NCBI RefSeq assembly: GCF_900091475.1
Contig: NZ_FMIB01000002.1
Span: 1,984,001 to 2,048,000, forward strand
DNA length: 64,000 bases
Origin: Micromonospora chersina
Lineage (GTDB): Bacteria > Actinomycetota > Actinomycetes > Mycobacteriales > Micromonosporaceae
Reading direction: 5' to 3'
Each line of letters begins with the position of its first letter. Within the stretch, counting starts at the first letter, position 1. Below are positions 26,083 to 34,745 of this stretch, in pieces. Below the pieces are notes generated by a model that worked only from the letters and a program-made list of their open reading frames with translations, made no database searches and was not told the DNA's origin. The position numbers were made by a program, and so were the translations under genes.

Positions 26083-27659
26083 TCGTCGGCCTCCTGTCGC
26101 AGCAACGACTCTTCCAGGTCCAGGTCACGGTAGGCGTTCACCAGGACCTCCTCCGGGATGCGCCCGGAGTCGCGGGCGGCGCGGAACACCTCCCGCTCCG
26201 CGTCGATCATCTCTTTCCGCAGCCGACCGTACGCCTGCGAGGGGGTCTCCTGCGCGGTGCCCCCGAGCCGTTCCCAGGCGAGGTTGGTGCGGCTCTGCAC
26301 CAGACCGCGCAGCCGTTCCACGACCGCCTCGGGCGCCCCGTCGGCGAGTTCCTCCAGCCGGTCCCGGGCGGCGCGGCTGGCCTGCTGCTGCACGGCGGCG
26401 GCGGAGAGCGCGTCCTGCACCGGGTCGTCCGGCGGCAGTTTCGCGGCCCGCGCCACGGCCGGCAGGGTGGCGCCCTGCGCCACGAGGGTCACCACGATCA
26501 CGGCGAACGCCAGCCAGATGAACAGCTGGCGCGGGTACTCCCGACCGTCGGCCAGGGTGAGCGGCAGCGCGAGCGCGGCGGCGAGGGTGACCACCCCGCG
26601 CATCCCGGCCCAGCCGATGACGAGGGGCACCTGCACCGGGGGCGGCGCGTCCCGGCGGCGGACCCGGGGCACCAGCCGGGCCAGGTAGGTGGCCGGGATG
26701 AGCCAGACGAACCGGGTCAGCACGACGGCCGCCAGCACCGCGACGGTGATCCCGACCAGCCGGCCCGCCGGCTCGTCCAGGTCGCGCAGCACCTCCCGCA
26801 GTTGCAGGCCGACCAGCAGGAAGACCAACCCTTCCAGCAGGAACTGGATGAGCCGCCAGAACGCGCCCACCTGGAGCCGGGAGGCGGCCGACATGAGCAG
26901 CGGCTGTTTGTGCCCGATGCCCAGCCCGGTCACCACCACGGCGACCACCCCGGAGGCGTGGATCTCCTCGGCGGCGAAGACCACCGCGAACGGCACGATG
27001 AGCGACAGCGCGTTGTCCAGCACCGGGTCGGTGATGCGCTTGTGCAGGTGGCCGAAGACCACCACGCCGAGCAGCCCGACGAGGACGCCGCCGCCGGCCG
27101 AGACCAGCACCTCGCGGGCCACCTCGCCGGCCCCGACGTGCCCACCGGCCGCGGTGGCCGCGGCGACCGCCACCCGCAGCAGCACCAGCGCGGTGGCGTC
27201 GTTGACCAGGCTCTCGCCCTCCAGGATGGTCACGATGCGCCGGGGCAGGCCCACCCGCCGGGCCACCGCGGTGGCGGCGACCGCGTCGGGCGGCGCGACC
27301 ACCGCGCCGAGGGCCAGGCAGATGGCGTACGGCACGTCGGGCAGGATCAGGTGGACGACGGTGCCCACCACGAACGCCGTGAAGATCACCAGCCCGACGG
27401 CGAGCAGCAGGATGGGCCGGATGTTGAGCCGGAACGCGGGCACGGAGGTCTTCAGCGCCGCCACGTAGAGCAGCGGCGGCAGGATGCCCACCAGCACCAG
27501 TTCCGGGTCGAGGCGCACCTGCGGCAGACCGGGCAGGAAGGACAGGCCGAGGCCGAGCACGACGAGCAGGATCGGCGCCAGCAGGCCGAGCCGCCGCGCC
27601 AGCGCAGCGCCGAACGTCGCGATCGCGAGGAAGACCACGACCTCGATCAGAGCTTCCAT
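26079..27659 (-). CDS. Na+/H+ antiporter, CPA1 (NhaP-like) family
   Basis: The 526-residue protein has about 12 transmembrane helices. Family motifs are VAPPDAVAATAVARRVGLP (ion site, D), ILEGESLVNDATALV (Glu and Asn-Asp), and GWAGMRGVVTLAAALALP near the end of the membrane domain (conserved Arg). A cytoplasmic tail of about 120 residues (ASRAARDRLEELADGAPE..., likely coiled helices) follows. It exchanges Na+ for H+ across the inner membrane. The start ATG at 27659 follows directly after an ORF region with no homology, so upstream in-frame sequence is excluded. It leads an operon with the UBP zinc-finger gene. Confidence 0.9.
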   Translation of the reverse strand: MEALIEVVVFLAIATFGAALARRLGLLAPILLVVLGLGLSFLPGLPQVRLDPELVLVGILPPLLYVAALKTSVPAFRLNIRPILLLAVGLVIFTAFVVGTVVHLILPDVPYAICLALGAVVAPPDAVAATAVARRVGLPRRIVTILEGESLVNDATALVLLRVAVAAATAAGGHVGAGEVAREVLVSAGGGVLVGLLGVVVFGHLHKRITDPVLDNALSLIVPFAVVFAAEEIHASGVVAVVVTGLGIGHKQPLLMSAASRLQVGAFWRLIQFLLEGLVFLLVGLQLREVLRDLDEPAGRLVGITVAVLAAVVLTRFVWLIPATYLARLVPRVRRRDAPPPVQVPLVIGWAGMRGVVTLAAALALPLTLADGREYPRQLFIWLAFAVIVVTLVAQGATLPAVARAAKLPPDDPVQDALSAAAVQQQASRAARDRLEELADGAPEAVVERLRGLVQSRTNLAWERLGGTAQETPSQAYGRLRKEMIDAEREVFRAARDSGRIPEEVLVNAYRDLDLEESLLRQEADE

Positions 27660-27670
27660 GGGGTACGAGC

Positions 27671-28648
27671 CTAGGTGTTGCCGGGGGCCGGGCCGGTGCC
27701 GGCCATCGTGGCGAGCCGGCGGGCGAGCAGGGCCACGGCCTCCCGCAGTTCCGGCGGCTCCAGCACCCGCGCCTCGAAGCCCAGCCGGGCCACCTGCACG
27801 GCGAGCCAGTCGAGGCTGTCCCCGCCGACGCTGAGGACGCACCACCCGTCGGCGTCGTCCTCGACGCGTCCCACCTGGGGCGGCACCAGCTCCCGGACCC
27901 GTCCGGCCGGCGCGTGCACCCGCACGCGGGCGAGATACCGGTAGGGCGACCCGGTGACGGACCGCTGCACGTAGGCGACCGGGTCCGGGTGCTCGCGGGC
28001 CCGGAAGCGCCAGGTCGTCGCCACCACCTCGCTCATCCGGTCCAGCCGGAAGGTGCGCCAGTCGTCGCGGTCGACGTCGCGGGCCATCAGGTACCAGCGG
28101 CGGCCGGTGGTGACCATCCGCGCCGGCTCGACCGTCCGCTCACGCTCCCCGCCGTCGCGGCCGGGATACCGGAACCGCACCCGCACGAGGTCGCGGCAGG
28201 CCCGGGCGAGGGTGACCAGCAGCTCCGCGTCGATCTCGACGCCGGGGCCGACGAGGGTCTCGGTGGCGCCGTGCACCGCGCGCACCTCGGCGCGCAGCCG
28301 GGCCGGCATCACCTGGTCGAGCTTCGCGAGCGCCCGCAGCGCCGCCTCGCCGGCGCCGGCGACGGTGCCGCCGGAGGCCAGCCGCAGGGAGACGGCCGTG
28401 GCGATCGCCTCCTCGTCGTCGAGGAGCAGCGGCGGCAGCCGGGTGCCCGCGCCGAGCTGGTAGCCGCCGCCGACGCCGGACGTCGCGTGCACGGGGTAGC
28501 CGACGGCGCGCAGCCGCTCCACGTCGCGGCGTACCGAGCGGTCGGTGACGCCCAGCTCGGCGGCGAGTTCGCCGGCGGTCCAGGACGGGCGCCGCTGGAG
28601 CAGCGCCAGCAGCCGCAGGACCCGTTCGGTCGTCGCCTCGACGGTCAT
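27671..28648 (-). CDS. WYL-domain transcriptional regulator (YafY-like)
   Basis: The 325-residue protein has an N-terminal winged helix (RVLRLLALLQRRPSWTAGEL, then GVTDRSVRRDVERLRAVGYP, residues about 8-50). A WYL domain follows (about 140-220, with RRWYLMARDVDRDDWRTFRLDRM), then a WCX C-terminal domain. WYL domains bind nucleic acids or nucleotides and allosterically control the helix-turn-helix. It is divergent from the VOC-family gene (61-bp interval), a likely target. It lies 11 bp upstream of the antiporter on the same strand. Confidence 0.88.
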   Translation of the reverse strand: MTVEATTERVLRLLALLQRRPSWTAGELAAELGVTDRSVRRDVERLRAVGYPVHATSGVGGGYQLGAGTRLPPLLLDDEEAIATAVSLRLASGGTVAGAGEAALRALAKLDQVMPARLRAEVRAVHGATETLVGPGVEIDAELLVTLARACRDLVRVRFRYPGRDGGERERTVEPARMVTTGRRWYLMARDVDRDDWRTFRLDRMSEVVATTWRFRAREHPDPVAYVQRSVTGSPYRYLARVRVHAPAGRVRELVPPQVGRVEDDADGWCVLSVGGDSLDWLAVQVARLGFEARVLEPPELREAVALLARRLATMAGTGPAPGNT

Positions 28649-28709
28649 GTCCGCATGGTTCCACAGATCGCGGAACGATCCTGTCCGCGATCCGGGGCAG
28701 ACTGTCGCC

Positions 28710-29156
28710 ATGACCGAACAGACGCGGACCGTCCAGATCACCTTCGACTGCGCCGACCCGGCCGCCCTGGCGGCCTTCTGGGCCACCACCCTCGGCTACC
28801 GGCTCCAGGACCCGCCCGGCGGCTTCGCGTCGTGGGAGCAGGCCCTGGACGCGATGGGCGTGCCGCCGGAGCGGCGCAACGACGCCTCCGCGGTGGTCGA
28901 CCCCGCCGGCACCGGGCCGCGGCTGTTCTTTCAGCGGGTGCCGGAGGGCAAGCAGGTGAAGAACCGCGTACACCTGGATGTGCGGGCCGCACCGGGGCTG
29001 TCCGGCGACGCGCGGATGGCGGCCCTGGAGGCGGAGGCCGAGCGGCTCGTCTCGCACGGCGCCACCCGGCTGCAACGCCACGAGCCCGCACCCCCGCTCG
29101 GGGCCGGCCACATCATCATGGCCGACCCGGAGGGCAACGAGTTCTGCCTCGACTGA
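28710..29156 (+). CDS. VOC/glyoxalase-like domain protein
   Basis: This 148-residue protein is a two-module VOC fold of the glyoxalase-6 type: TVQITFDCADPAALAAFWAT at the start, RLFFQRVPEGKQVKNRVHLD in the middle, and HIIMADPEGNEFCLD at the end. The HLD and final E supply potential metal ligands. The function may be small-molecule binding or resistance. It is divergently transcribed from the WYL regulator, which may control it. A stem-loop at 29166-29195 follows. Confidence 0.85.
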   Translation: MTEQTRTVQITFDCADPAALAAFWATTLGYRLQDPPGGFASWEQALDAMGVPPERRNDASAVVDPAGTGPRLFFQRVPEGKQVKNRVHLDVRAAPGLSGDARMAALEAEAERLVSHGATRLQRHEPAPPLGAGHIIMADPEGNEFCLD

Positions 29157-29165
29157 TCAGCCGTG

Positions 29166-29195
29166 CCGCACCGCCGTGCTCACGCGGCGGTGCGG
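29166..29195. terminator. Bidirectional terminator hairpin
   Basis: CCGCACCGCCG pairs with CGGCGGTGCGG (11 bp, 8-nt loop). It lies between convergent genes and overlaps the last codons of the LLM oxidoreductase gene. Confidence 0.65.
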
Positions 29196-30145
29196 AGCTT
29201 CGGCAGCACCTCGGCCCCGAACGTGTCGATGAAGGCGCGCTGCTCCTGCCCGACGTGGTGCAGGGCGATCTGGTCGAAGCCCAGCGCCACGTACTCCTCC
29301 AGCCAGCCGACGTGCCGGCCGAGGTCGGCGGAGACGTTGACCACCGAGGTGACCCGCTCCAGGGGCACCTGCTCGCTGACCACGTCGAAGTGGTCGGCCA
29401 GCTCCAGGTCCCAGCAGACCGGCGGGGCGAAGACGTTGCTGCGCCACTGGTCGTACGCGACGGCCTCGGCCTCGGCCTGCTCGGGGGCCCAGCTCACGTG
29501 CACCTGGAGGTGCAGCGGCCCGCGCCCGCCGGCGTCCCGGTAGGCGTCGATCATCCGCCGCAGGTGCTCGACCGGGGCGTTGACGGTGATCAGGCCGTCG
29601 GCCCATTCGGCGCACCAGCGGGCGGTCTCCACGCTGACCGCCGCGCCGATCAGCGCGGGCGGCTGCTCGGGCCGGGTCCACAGCTTCGCCCGGTCCACGG
29701 TGACCAGCCCGTCGTGGCTGACCTCCTCGCCGGCGAGCAGCGCCCGGATCACGTCGACGCACTCGCGCAGGCGGGCGGCGCGGACGTCCTTGCGCGGCCA
29801 GCCGGTGCCGGTGATGTGCTCGTTGCTCGCCTCGCCGGTGCCGAGCGCGGCCCAGAACCGGCCCGGGTACATGGCGGCCAGGGTGCCGATGGCCTGGGCG
29901 ATGATGGCCGGGTGGTAGCGCTGGCCGGGCGCGTTGACCACGCCGAACGGCAGGTTGGTGGCCTGGAGCGCGGCGCCGAGCCAGGACCAGGCGAAGCCGG
30001 AGTGGCCCTGCCGGGCGCTCCACGGCGAGAAGTGGTCCGACGACATGGCCGCGTCGAAGCCGGCCCGTTCGGCGTGGGTCACCGCCGCCAGCAGCTCGGC
30101 CGGGTGGATCTGCTCGTGGGACGCGTGGAAGCCGAACACCGTCAT
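29180..30145 (-). CDS. LLM-class (F420- or FMN-dependent) oxidoreductase
   Basis: This 321-residue luciferase-like TIM-barrel protein starts FGFHASHEQIHPAELLAAV and contains MSSDHFSPWS, PAIIAQAIGTLAAMYPGRFW and LGTGEASNEHITG, a pattern of the F420-dependent (TIGR03885-like) branch. Actinobacteria of this group make F420, so F420 is the likely cofactor, but FMN cannot be excluded. The substrate is unknown. It lies 41 bp downstream of the aldehyde dehydrogenase gene on the same strand and could share its transcript. Confidence 0.85.
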   Translation of the reverse strand: MTVFGFHASHEQIHPAELLAAVTHAERAGFDAAMSSDHFSPWSARQGHSGFAWSWLGAALQATNLPFGVVNAPGQRYHPAIIAQAIGTLAAMYPGRFWAALGTGEASNEHITGTGWPRKDVRAARLRECVDVIRALLAGEEVSHDGLVTVDRAKLWTRPEQPPALIGAAVSVETARWCAEWADGLITVNAPVEHLRRMIDAYRDAGGRGPLHLQVHVSWAPEQAEAEAVAYDQWRSNVFAPPVCWDLELADHFDVVSEQVPLERVTSVVNVSADLGRHVGWLEEYVALGFDQIALHHVGQEQRAFIDTFGAEVLPKLRTAA

Positions 30146-30186
30146 GGGCGCATCTCCTACCCATGACGGCGTCCGGCCAATCGCGA

Positions 30187-31599
30187 CTACTCGGAGTGCG
30201 CGCCGGCCCCGGCGCCGGCCTCCCCCTCGCCGACCCAGACGGTCTTGGTGTTGCAGAACTCCCGCATGCCCACGGCGGACAGCTCGCGCCCGTACCCGGA
30301 GTTCTTCACGCCGCCGAAGGGCAGCTCCGGATAGGACGTGGTCATGCCGTTGATGAAGACGTTGCCGGCGTCCAGGTCGACGGCGAAGCGCTCCTGCTCG
30401 GCTGTGTCGGTCGTCCAGGCGTTGGAGCCGAGGCCGAAGTTGGTGCCGTTGGCGACCTCGATCGCCTCCTCGTAGGAGTCGACCCGGTAGAGGCCGGCGA
30501 CCGGCCCGAACACCTCCTCGGACCACATCCGCATCCCCGGCCGCAGGTCGGTGACCACTGTCGGCGGGTAGTACCAGCCGTCGCCGGACGGCTTCTCGCC
30601 GCCGCACAGCACAGTGGCGCCGTTGTCCACGGCGTCCTGCACCTGGGCGTGGATCTCGTCGCGGCCGCCCTCGCTGGCCAGGGGGCCGACGTCGGTGTTC
30701 TCGTCCATCGGGTCGCCGACCCGCAGCGCCGACATCCGGGCCGCGAACTTCTCGGCGAAGGCGTCGAAGACGTCGGTGTGCACGATGAACCGCTTGGCGG
30801 CGATGCAGGACTGGCCGTTGTTCTGGCAGCGGGCCGTGGTGGCCACCTCGGCCGCCTTGTCCAGGTCGGCCGAGGGCATCACCACGAACGGGTCGCTGCC
30901 GCCCAGTTCCAGCACGGTCTTCTTGAGTTCCCGGCCGGCGATCTGGGCGATCGAGCGGCCCGCGCCCTCGCTGCCGGTCAGCGTGGCGGCCCGGACCCGG
31001 GGGTCGCTGAGGATCCGGTCCACCTTGTCGGAGCCGACCAGCAGCGTGGTGAAGGCGCCCTCCGGGAAGCCCGCCCGGCGGAACAGCTCCTCCAGGTAGA
31101 GGGCGGTCTGCGGGACGTTGGAGGCGTGCTTGAGCAGCCCCGTGTTGCCGGCCATCAGCGCCGGCGCGGCGAACCGCATCACCTGCCACAGCGGGAAGTT
31201 CCACGGCATCACCGCGAGTACGGGCCCGATCGGCTGGTGCCGCACGTACGCCCGCTTCGCCTTGACCGCGGCGGCGTCGGCGGGCTCGTCGGCGAGCATC
31301 TTCGCGGCGTTGGCGGCGTAGAAGCGGCAGGCCGTGGCGCACTTGGTGACCTCGGCCTTCGCGGCCGCGTACGTCTTGCCCATCTCGGTGGTCATGAGCC
31401 GCGCGGTCTCGTCCCGTTCCGCCTCCAGCAGGTCGGCCGCGGCGATCATCCACCGGCCCCGTTCGGCGATGGTGGTGCCGTGCAACTGCCGGAAGGCGAG
31501 GTCGGCCCGCTCGATGGCTGCGTCGACCTGCTCGTCCGACATGGCGTCGTACGTCTTGAGCACCTGCCCGGTGGCGGGGTTGGTGGTGGCGATGGGCAT
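30187..31599 (-). CDS. NAD(P)+-dependent succinate-semialdehyde/aldehyde dehydrogenase
   Basis: The 470-residue protein is full length for the ALDH family. It has PWNFPLWQVMRFAAPALMAG (substrate/cofactor entry), the catalytic general base Glu in LELGGSDPFVV, the nucleophile Cys in NNGQSCIAAKR, and EEVFGPVAGLYR (cofactor Glu). The short form and the SCIAAKR motif fit the GabD/Sad subgroup that oxidises succinate semialdehyde to succinate, although broad aldehyde activity is possible. The glycine/alanine-rich end (GEGEAGAGAGAHSE) is a disordered tail. The upstream neighbour is a small membrane protein gene, 12 bp away. Confidence 0.88.
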   Translation of the reverse strand: MPIATTNPATGQVLKTYDAMSDEQVDAAIERADLAFRQLHGTTIAERGRWMIAAADLLEAERDETARLMTTEMGKTYAAAKAEVTKCATACRFYAANAAKMLADEPADAAAVKAKRAYVRHQPIGPVLAVMPWNFPLWQVMRFAAPALMAGNTGLLKHASNVPQTALYLEELFRRAGFPEGAFTTLLVGSDKVDRILSDPRVRAATLTGSEGAGRSIAQIAGRELKKTVLELGGSDPFVVMPSADLDKAAEVATTARCQNNGQSCIAAKRFIVHTDVFDAFAEKFAARMSALRVGDPMDENTDVGPLASEGGRDEIHAQVQDAVDNGATVLCGGEKPSGDGWYYPPTVVTDLRPGMRMWSEEVFGPVAGLYRVDSYEEAIEVANGTNFGLGSNAWTTDTAEQERFAVDLDAGNVFINGMTTSYPELPFGGVKNSGYGRELSAVGMREFCNTKTVWVGEGEAGAGAGAHSE

Positions 31600-31611
31600 G
31601 TCGTACTCCTG

Positions 31612-31866
31612 TCACTCGAACAGCGAGTGCCGCGCGCCCGGCTCCTCCCGGTGGCGCGCGGCGCGGCGGCGCTGGATCACGACCAGGTCGACCACGGCCA
31701 CCGCGGCGAGGATCGCGCAGACGACGCCCAGCCAGGTCACGTCGGCGGCGAACGCCAGCACCGCGAAGACGGTCATGGTGACCAGGCCGAACAGGGCGAG
31801 CACGAGCCGCAGGTTCAACGCGCTGTACGCGGCGTTGACCCGGCGGCGGGGCTGTGATCGCGTCAT
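31612..31866 (-). CDS. Small two-span membrane protein (DUF6343-like)
   Basis: This 84-residue protein has a basic N-terminus (TRSQPRRRVNAAYSALNLRL), two transmembrane helices (about 22-42 and 45-63), and a basic C-terminal tail. The SALNLRLVLALFGLV start of helix 1 resembles the DUF6343 family of actinobacterial membrane proteins; this is from memory of the motif. GGAGG precedes ATG 31866. A GTTA-N15-GGGTAG arrangement just upstream resembles a SigB-type promoter, but it sits very close to the start codon. Confidence 0.65.
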   Translation of the reverse strand: MTRSQPRRRVNAAYSALNLRLVLALFGLVTMTVFAVLAFAADVTWLGVVCAILAAVAVVDLVVIQRRRAARHREEPGARHSLFE

Positions 31867-32040
31867 TCCTCCGGGCTACCCCCGCGCGGCGTGGGTTAAC
31901 CGGTCCCGTCGGGGCGGCCCGGCCGCGCCCGGTGATCCCGGACACGGAGCGGGTACTCAGCGGATGCGCCCGGCGGGACCGTGCGTTACACCGGTCTGCG
32001 GTGACCGGCGGAGATCCCGCTGGCGGCGGAGAGGACGGGC

Positions 32041-32661
32041 ATGACCACGACGCACGCGGTGCCGGTGACGGTCGCCGTCTCGCGGCGCGCCGACCCGGCG
32101 CGCACGGACGAGATGGTGGCGTGGATCCGGGCCGGTACGGCGCTGGCCGAGAGCTTCCCCGGCTTCCTGGGCGCCGGATTCGTCCGCAGCGCGCCCGGCT
32201 CTCCCGAGTGGCACGTGATGTACCGGTTCGCGAACCACGACACGCTGCGCGACTGGGAGGACTCCTCGCAGCGGCACTGGTGGCTGACCTCGGCGCAGGG
32301 CATCGTCGAGCACACCCGGACCGAGCGCCGCACCGGCATCGAGGGCTGGTTCGACGCGCCGGTGGACCACGTGGTCGAGACGTTGCCGGCCGGCGACGCC
32401 GAGCCGGCCGCGCCGGCCGCCCCGCCGCGCTGGAAGCAGGCGGTCACCATCTGGCTGGCGTTCTTCCCGCTCAGCCTCACCGCCACCCTGCTCACCGCCC
32501 GGTTCATCGCCGACGTGCCCCTCGCCGCCCGGACGCTGCTCATGACGCTCTGCCTGACCCCGCTCATGACCTACCTGGTGCTGCCCCGGATCACCCGGGC
32601 GCTGCACTGGTGGCTGCACGGTCAGCCCGCCCCCTGGCGCCGACTCCCGGACCGGTCGTAA
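32041..32661 (+). CDS. Antibiotic-biosynthesis-monooxygenase-type protein with membrane tail
   Basis: The 206-residue protein has an N-terminal ABM-like dimeric alpha/beta-barrel domain (residues 8-105; SFPGFLGAGFVRSAPGSPEWHVMYRF is given as position 37-62). A short alanine/proline linker and two C-terminal transmembrane helices follow (about 135-157 and 162-185). The AGTALAESFPGFLG and WHVMYRF elements are those of the family. Members with this membrane tail are common but uncharacterised. The start ATG is preceded by GGAGAGGACGGG. It is divergent from the small membrane-protein gene with a 174-bp interval. Confidence 0.8.
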   Translation: MTTTHAVPVTVAVSRRADPARTDEMVAWIRAGTALAESFPGFLGAGFVRSAPGSPEWHVMYRFANHDTLRDWEDSSQRHWWLTSAQGIVEHTRTERRTGIEGWFDAPVDHVVETLPAGDAEPAAPAAPPRWKQAVTIWLAFFPLSLTATLLTARFIADVPLAARTLLMTLCLTPLMTYLVLPRITRALHWWLHGQPAPWRRLPDRS

Positions 32662-32774
32662 CACGCTCATGTGAACGACGGTTATCGATGCCGGAAAGGT
32701 GACAGAGCCCCCGTCCGGACGGCCGAGGCGCATAGGGTCGACGCGCCGCTTCATGCCGCCGGACGGGGGACGGT

Positions 32775-33617
32775 ATGCCTCGACGTTGGATCGCCGCGCT
32801 GGCCTGCCTCGCGGCGCTGGTCGCGCTCGCCTGCGACGGCGAGGGCTCGGCGTCGCCCCGGCCGTCGGGCTCCGCGCCACCCGGCGCGCCGAGGGTGCTG
32901 ACCGCGCTCGGCGACTCGGTCACCACCGGCTTCGGCTCCTGCCTGGTGCTGGTGAGCTGCGAGCGCAACTCCTGGTCCAGCGGTGACGGCATCCGCGTGC
33001 ACAGCCTCTACCGGCGGCTGCGCGACGACAACCCGACGCTGCGGGCCTACAACCGCGCCGCCCCGGGTGCCCGCGCGGCCGGCCTCACCGACCAGGCCCG
33101 GGCCGCGGTACGCGACAGGGCCGACCTGGTCACCGTGCTGATCGGGGCGAACGACGCCTGCCGCGACGACATCGCCGAGATGACGCCGGTGGCCACCTTC
33201 CGCAAGCAGGTCGACGCCGCCCTGGCGGTGCTGCGCAAGGGCCGGCCGAAGGCGCGGGTGCTGGTGGCCAGCCTGCCCGACCTCCACCGGCTCTGGGAGA
33301 TCGGGCACACCGAGTCCCGCGCGGTGCGGGCCTGGTCCCGCGGCATCTGCCCCGCGCTGCTGGCCGACGCCACGTCGACCGCGCCGGCCGCGGTGGCCCG
33401 GCGGGCCCGCTTCCGCGAGCGGATCGACGCGTACGACGGGCAGCTGCGCGCCGCCTGCCGGGCGTACGGGTCCCGCTGCCGGTGGGACGGCGGCGCGGTG
33501 CACCGGACCCGGTTCAGCCTGGACGAGGTGAACGCGCTGGACTGGTTCCACCCGAACGCCGCCGGCCAGGACCGGCTCGCCGACGTCGCCTGGGACGCGT
33601 CCGGCTGGGCCGACTGA
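32775..33617 (+). CDS. SGNH/GDSL-family lipoprotein hydrolase
   Basis: This 280-residue preprotein starts with a signal peptide and lipobox LVALAC (Cys near residue 20), so it should be a surface lipoprotein. The SGNH blocks are clear: block I LGDSVTTGF (Ser nucleophile), block III GANDAC, and block V DWFHPNAAG (Asp-His). Several extra cysteines (CLVLVSC, CRAYGSRC) may form disulphides. It probably hydrolyses an ester of lipid, polysaccharide or peptidoglycan. The substrate is unknown. Confidence 0.87.
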   Translation: MPRRWIAALACLAALVALACDGEGSASPRPSGSAPPGAPRVLTALGDSVTTGFGSCLVLVSCERNSWSSGDGIRVHSLYRRLRDDNPTLRAYNRAAPGARAAGLTDQARAAVRDRADLVTVLIGANDACRDDIAEMTPVATFRKQVDAALAVLRKGRPKARVLVASLPDLHRLWEIGHTESRAVRAWSRGICPALLADATSTAPAAVARRARFRERIDAYDGQLRAACRAYGSRCRWDGGAVHRTRFSLDEVNALDWFHPNAAGQDRLADVAWDASGWAD

Positions 33618-33640
33618 CCGTTCCGCGGCGGGCCGGGCCG

Positions 33641-33682
33641 GCCGTGGGACGCGTCCGGCACCGGCCGGGCCGGCCCCACGGC
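33641..33682. terminator. Bidirectional terminator region
   Basis: GCCGTGGG (33641-33648) pairs with CCCACGGC (33675-33682) around a GC-rich loop with inner GGCC repeats. It lies between the convergent hydrolase and EcsC genes. A 14-bp stretch GGGACGCGTCCGGC from the end of the hydrolase gene is repeated here. Confidence 0.55.
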
Positions 33683-33703
33683 GGGGTGATGCCGGGCCGG
33701 CCG

Positions 33704-34465
33704 TCAGGGCCGGCGGGGGCCGGGCAGCTGCCGGGGGCCGCCCCGGTAGAGGGCGCGGGCCCGGTCGGCGAGGTCCTTGGTGGCCGAGGAGTTGGCCCAG
33801 GTGCCGAGGATGATCGCGGCGCCGGGGATCACCTTGGCGAACATCCGCTTGGCGGCGCGCACCCCGGCCATCCGGGCCAGCCGGACGCCGAGCTGGAGCA
33901 TCACCCGGCCCAGCGGGCGCTCCCCGCCCATGCCGAACAGCGCGCCGGCCCGTTCCCGCCCGGCGGCCACCCCGAGGGCGAGCCGGGCGCTCTCGGCAAC
34001 CTTGTGCACCCGCTGGAGGACCAGCAGGTCGGTGGCCCGGTCGGGGTGGACCGGGTCGACGCCGTACGCGGCGGCCACGTGCAGCACCAGCCGGGCCTGG
34101 GTCCAGGCCAGCACGCCCACGTCGATTACCGCGCCGGGCAGGCCGGCCGCACCCGAGACCGCGCCGGAGAGCCGGGCGTGGTTCACGAACTTGCGCACCG
34201 CCTGCTCGGCCAGCTCGTCGGCGGGGACGTCGGGTCGCTGCGCCCGCTCCCGCTCGGCCCACTGCGCCGCCTCCGGCCCGAGCCGGCGCACCGCCTCCAG
34301 GGCCAGGTGCTCCGGGGCGTACTGCGGGTCGTCGCGCATCCGGTCCCAGAGCTTCGCCGGGGGCGCCTCGGGCGCGTCCACGGGCGGGGCCGGCTTCGCG
34401 CCAACGGGCGCGGCCGGCTTCGGGGGAACGGTGGGCTCGCCGTCGACGGGGGCGGGGTCGGTCAC
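33704..34465 (-). CDS. EcsC-domain protein
   Basis: The 253-residue protein has a disordered, proline/alanine-rich N-terminus (about 38 residues) and then an EcsC-like domain: SGAVSGAAGLPGAVIDVGVLAWTQ (helix and loop), LHVAAAYGVDPVHPDRATDLL, and a C-terminal hydrophobic KVIPGAAIILGTWANS. EcsC proteins are membrane-associated and of unknown biochemical role. ATG 34465 has a GGGAG tract upstream. A 48-residue small protein gene lies 40 bp upstream on the same strand. Confidence 0.72.
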   Translation of the reverse strand: MTDPAPVDGEPTVPPKPAAPVGAKPAPPVDAPEAPPAKLWDRMRDDPQYAPEHLALEAVRRLGPEAAQWAERERAQRPDVPADELAEQAVRKFVNHARLSGAVSGAAGLPGAVIDVGVLAWTQARLVLHVAAAYGVDPVHPDRATDLLVLQRVHKVAESARLALGVAAGRERAGALFGMGGERPLGRVMLQLGVRLARMAGVRAAKRMFAKVIPGAAIILGTWANSSATKDLADRARALYRGGPRQLPGPRRP

Positions 34466-34505
34466 GAGGGGGCTCCCGGGGGTCGGTACTGCGGGGGCGG
34501 AGCGG

Positions 34506-34652
34506 TCAGCGCCGGCGGGACGACAGCCGGGTGGCGAGCTGCTTGAGCTTCGCCTGGTTCTCCGGCTTGGCCAGCTCGCGCCGGCCGCGGTCGACCAGTT
34601 GCTGGCCGCGGGGCGACCGCAGGAAGGCGCTGAGCCGTTGCACCAGTGACAT
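34506..34652 (-). CDS. Short basic helical protein (48 aa)
   Basis: This 48-residue gene is supported by an AGGAGG Shine-Dalgarno 5 nt before ATG 34652 and by an amphipathic, strongly basic product: MSLVQRLSAFLRSPRGQQLV, then a second helix ending KLKQLATRLSSRRR. No family is recognised. It lies between the transglycosylase-like gene and the EcsC gene, all on the minus strand, and could be co-expressed with EcsC. Its net charge suggests nucleic-acid or membrane contact. Confidence 0.55.
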   Translation of the reverse strand: MSLVQRLSAFLRSPRGQQLVDRGRRELAKPENQAKLKQLATRLSSRRR

Positions 34653-34745
34653 GACGTCCTCCTGTCCGCGGTCCCCTCTCATGTGTACCCGGGACCGGCA
34701 AGTCCCTGGTACCCGGGCCGCCCCCGCGGCAACCCCGGGCGCGGG

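Noticed and set aside
31876..31900. SigB-type promoter GTTA-N15-GGGTAG before the small membrane protein gene
   Set aside because: The -10 hexamer is only about 10 nt from the ATG with a Shine-Dalgarno in between, leaving no room for a normal start site.
33594..33660. Repeated 14-mer GGGACGCGTCCGGC
   Set aside because: It is a GC-rich self-complementary sequence within and just after the hydrolase gene and is probably part of the terminator region, not a mobile repeat.
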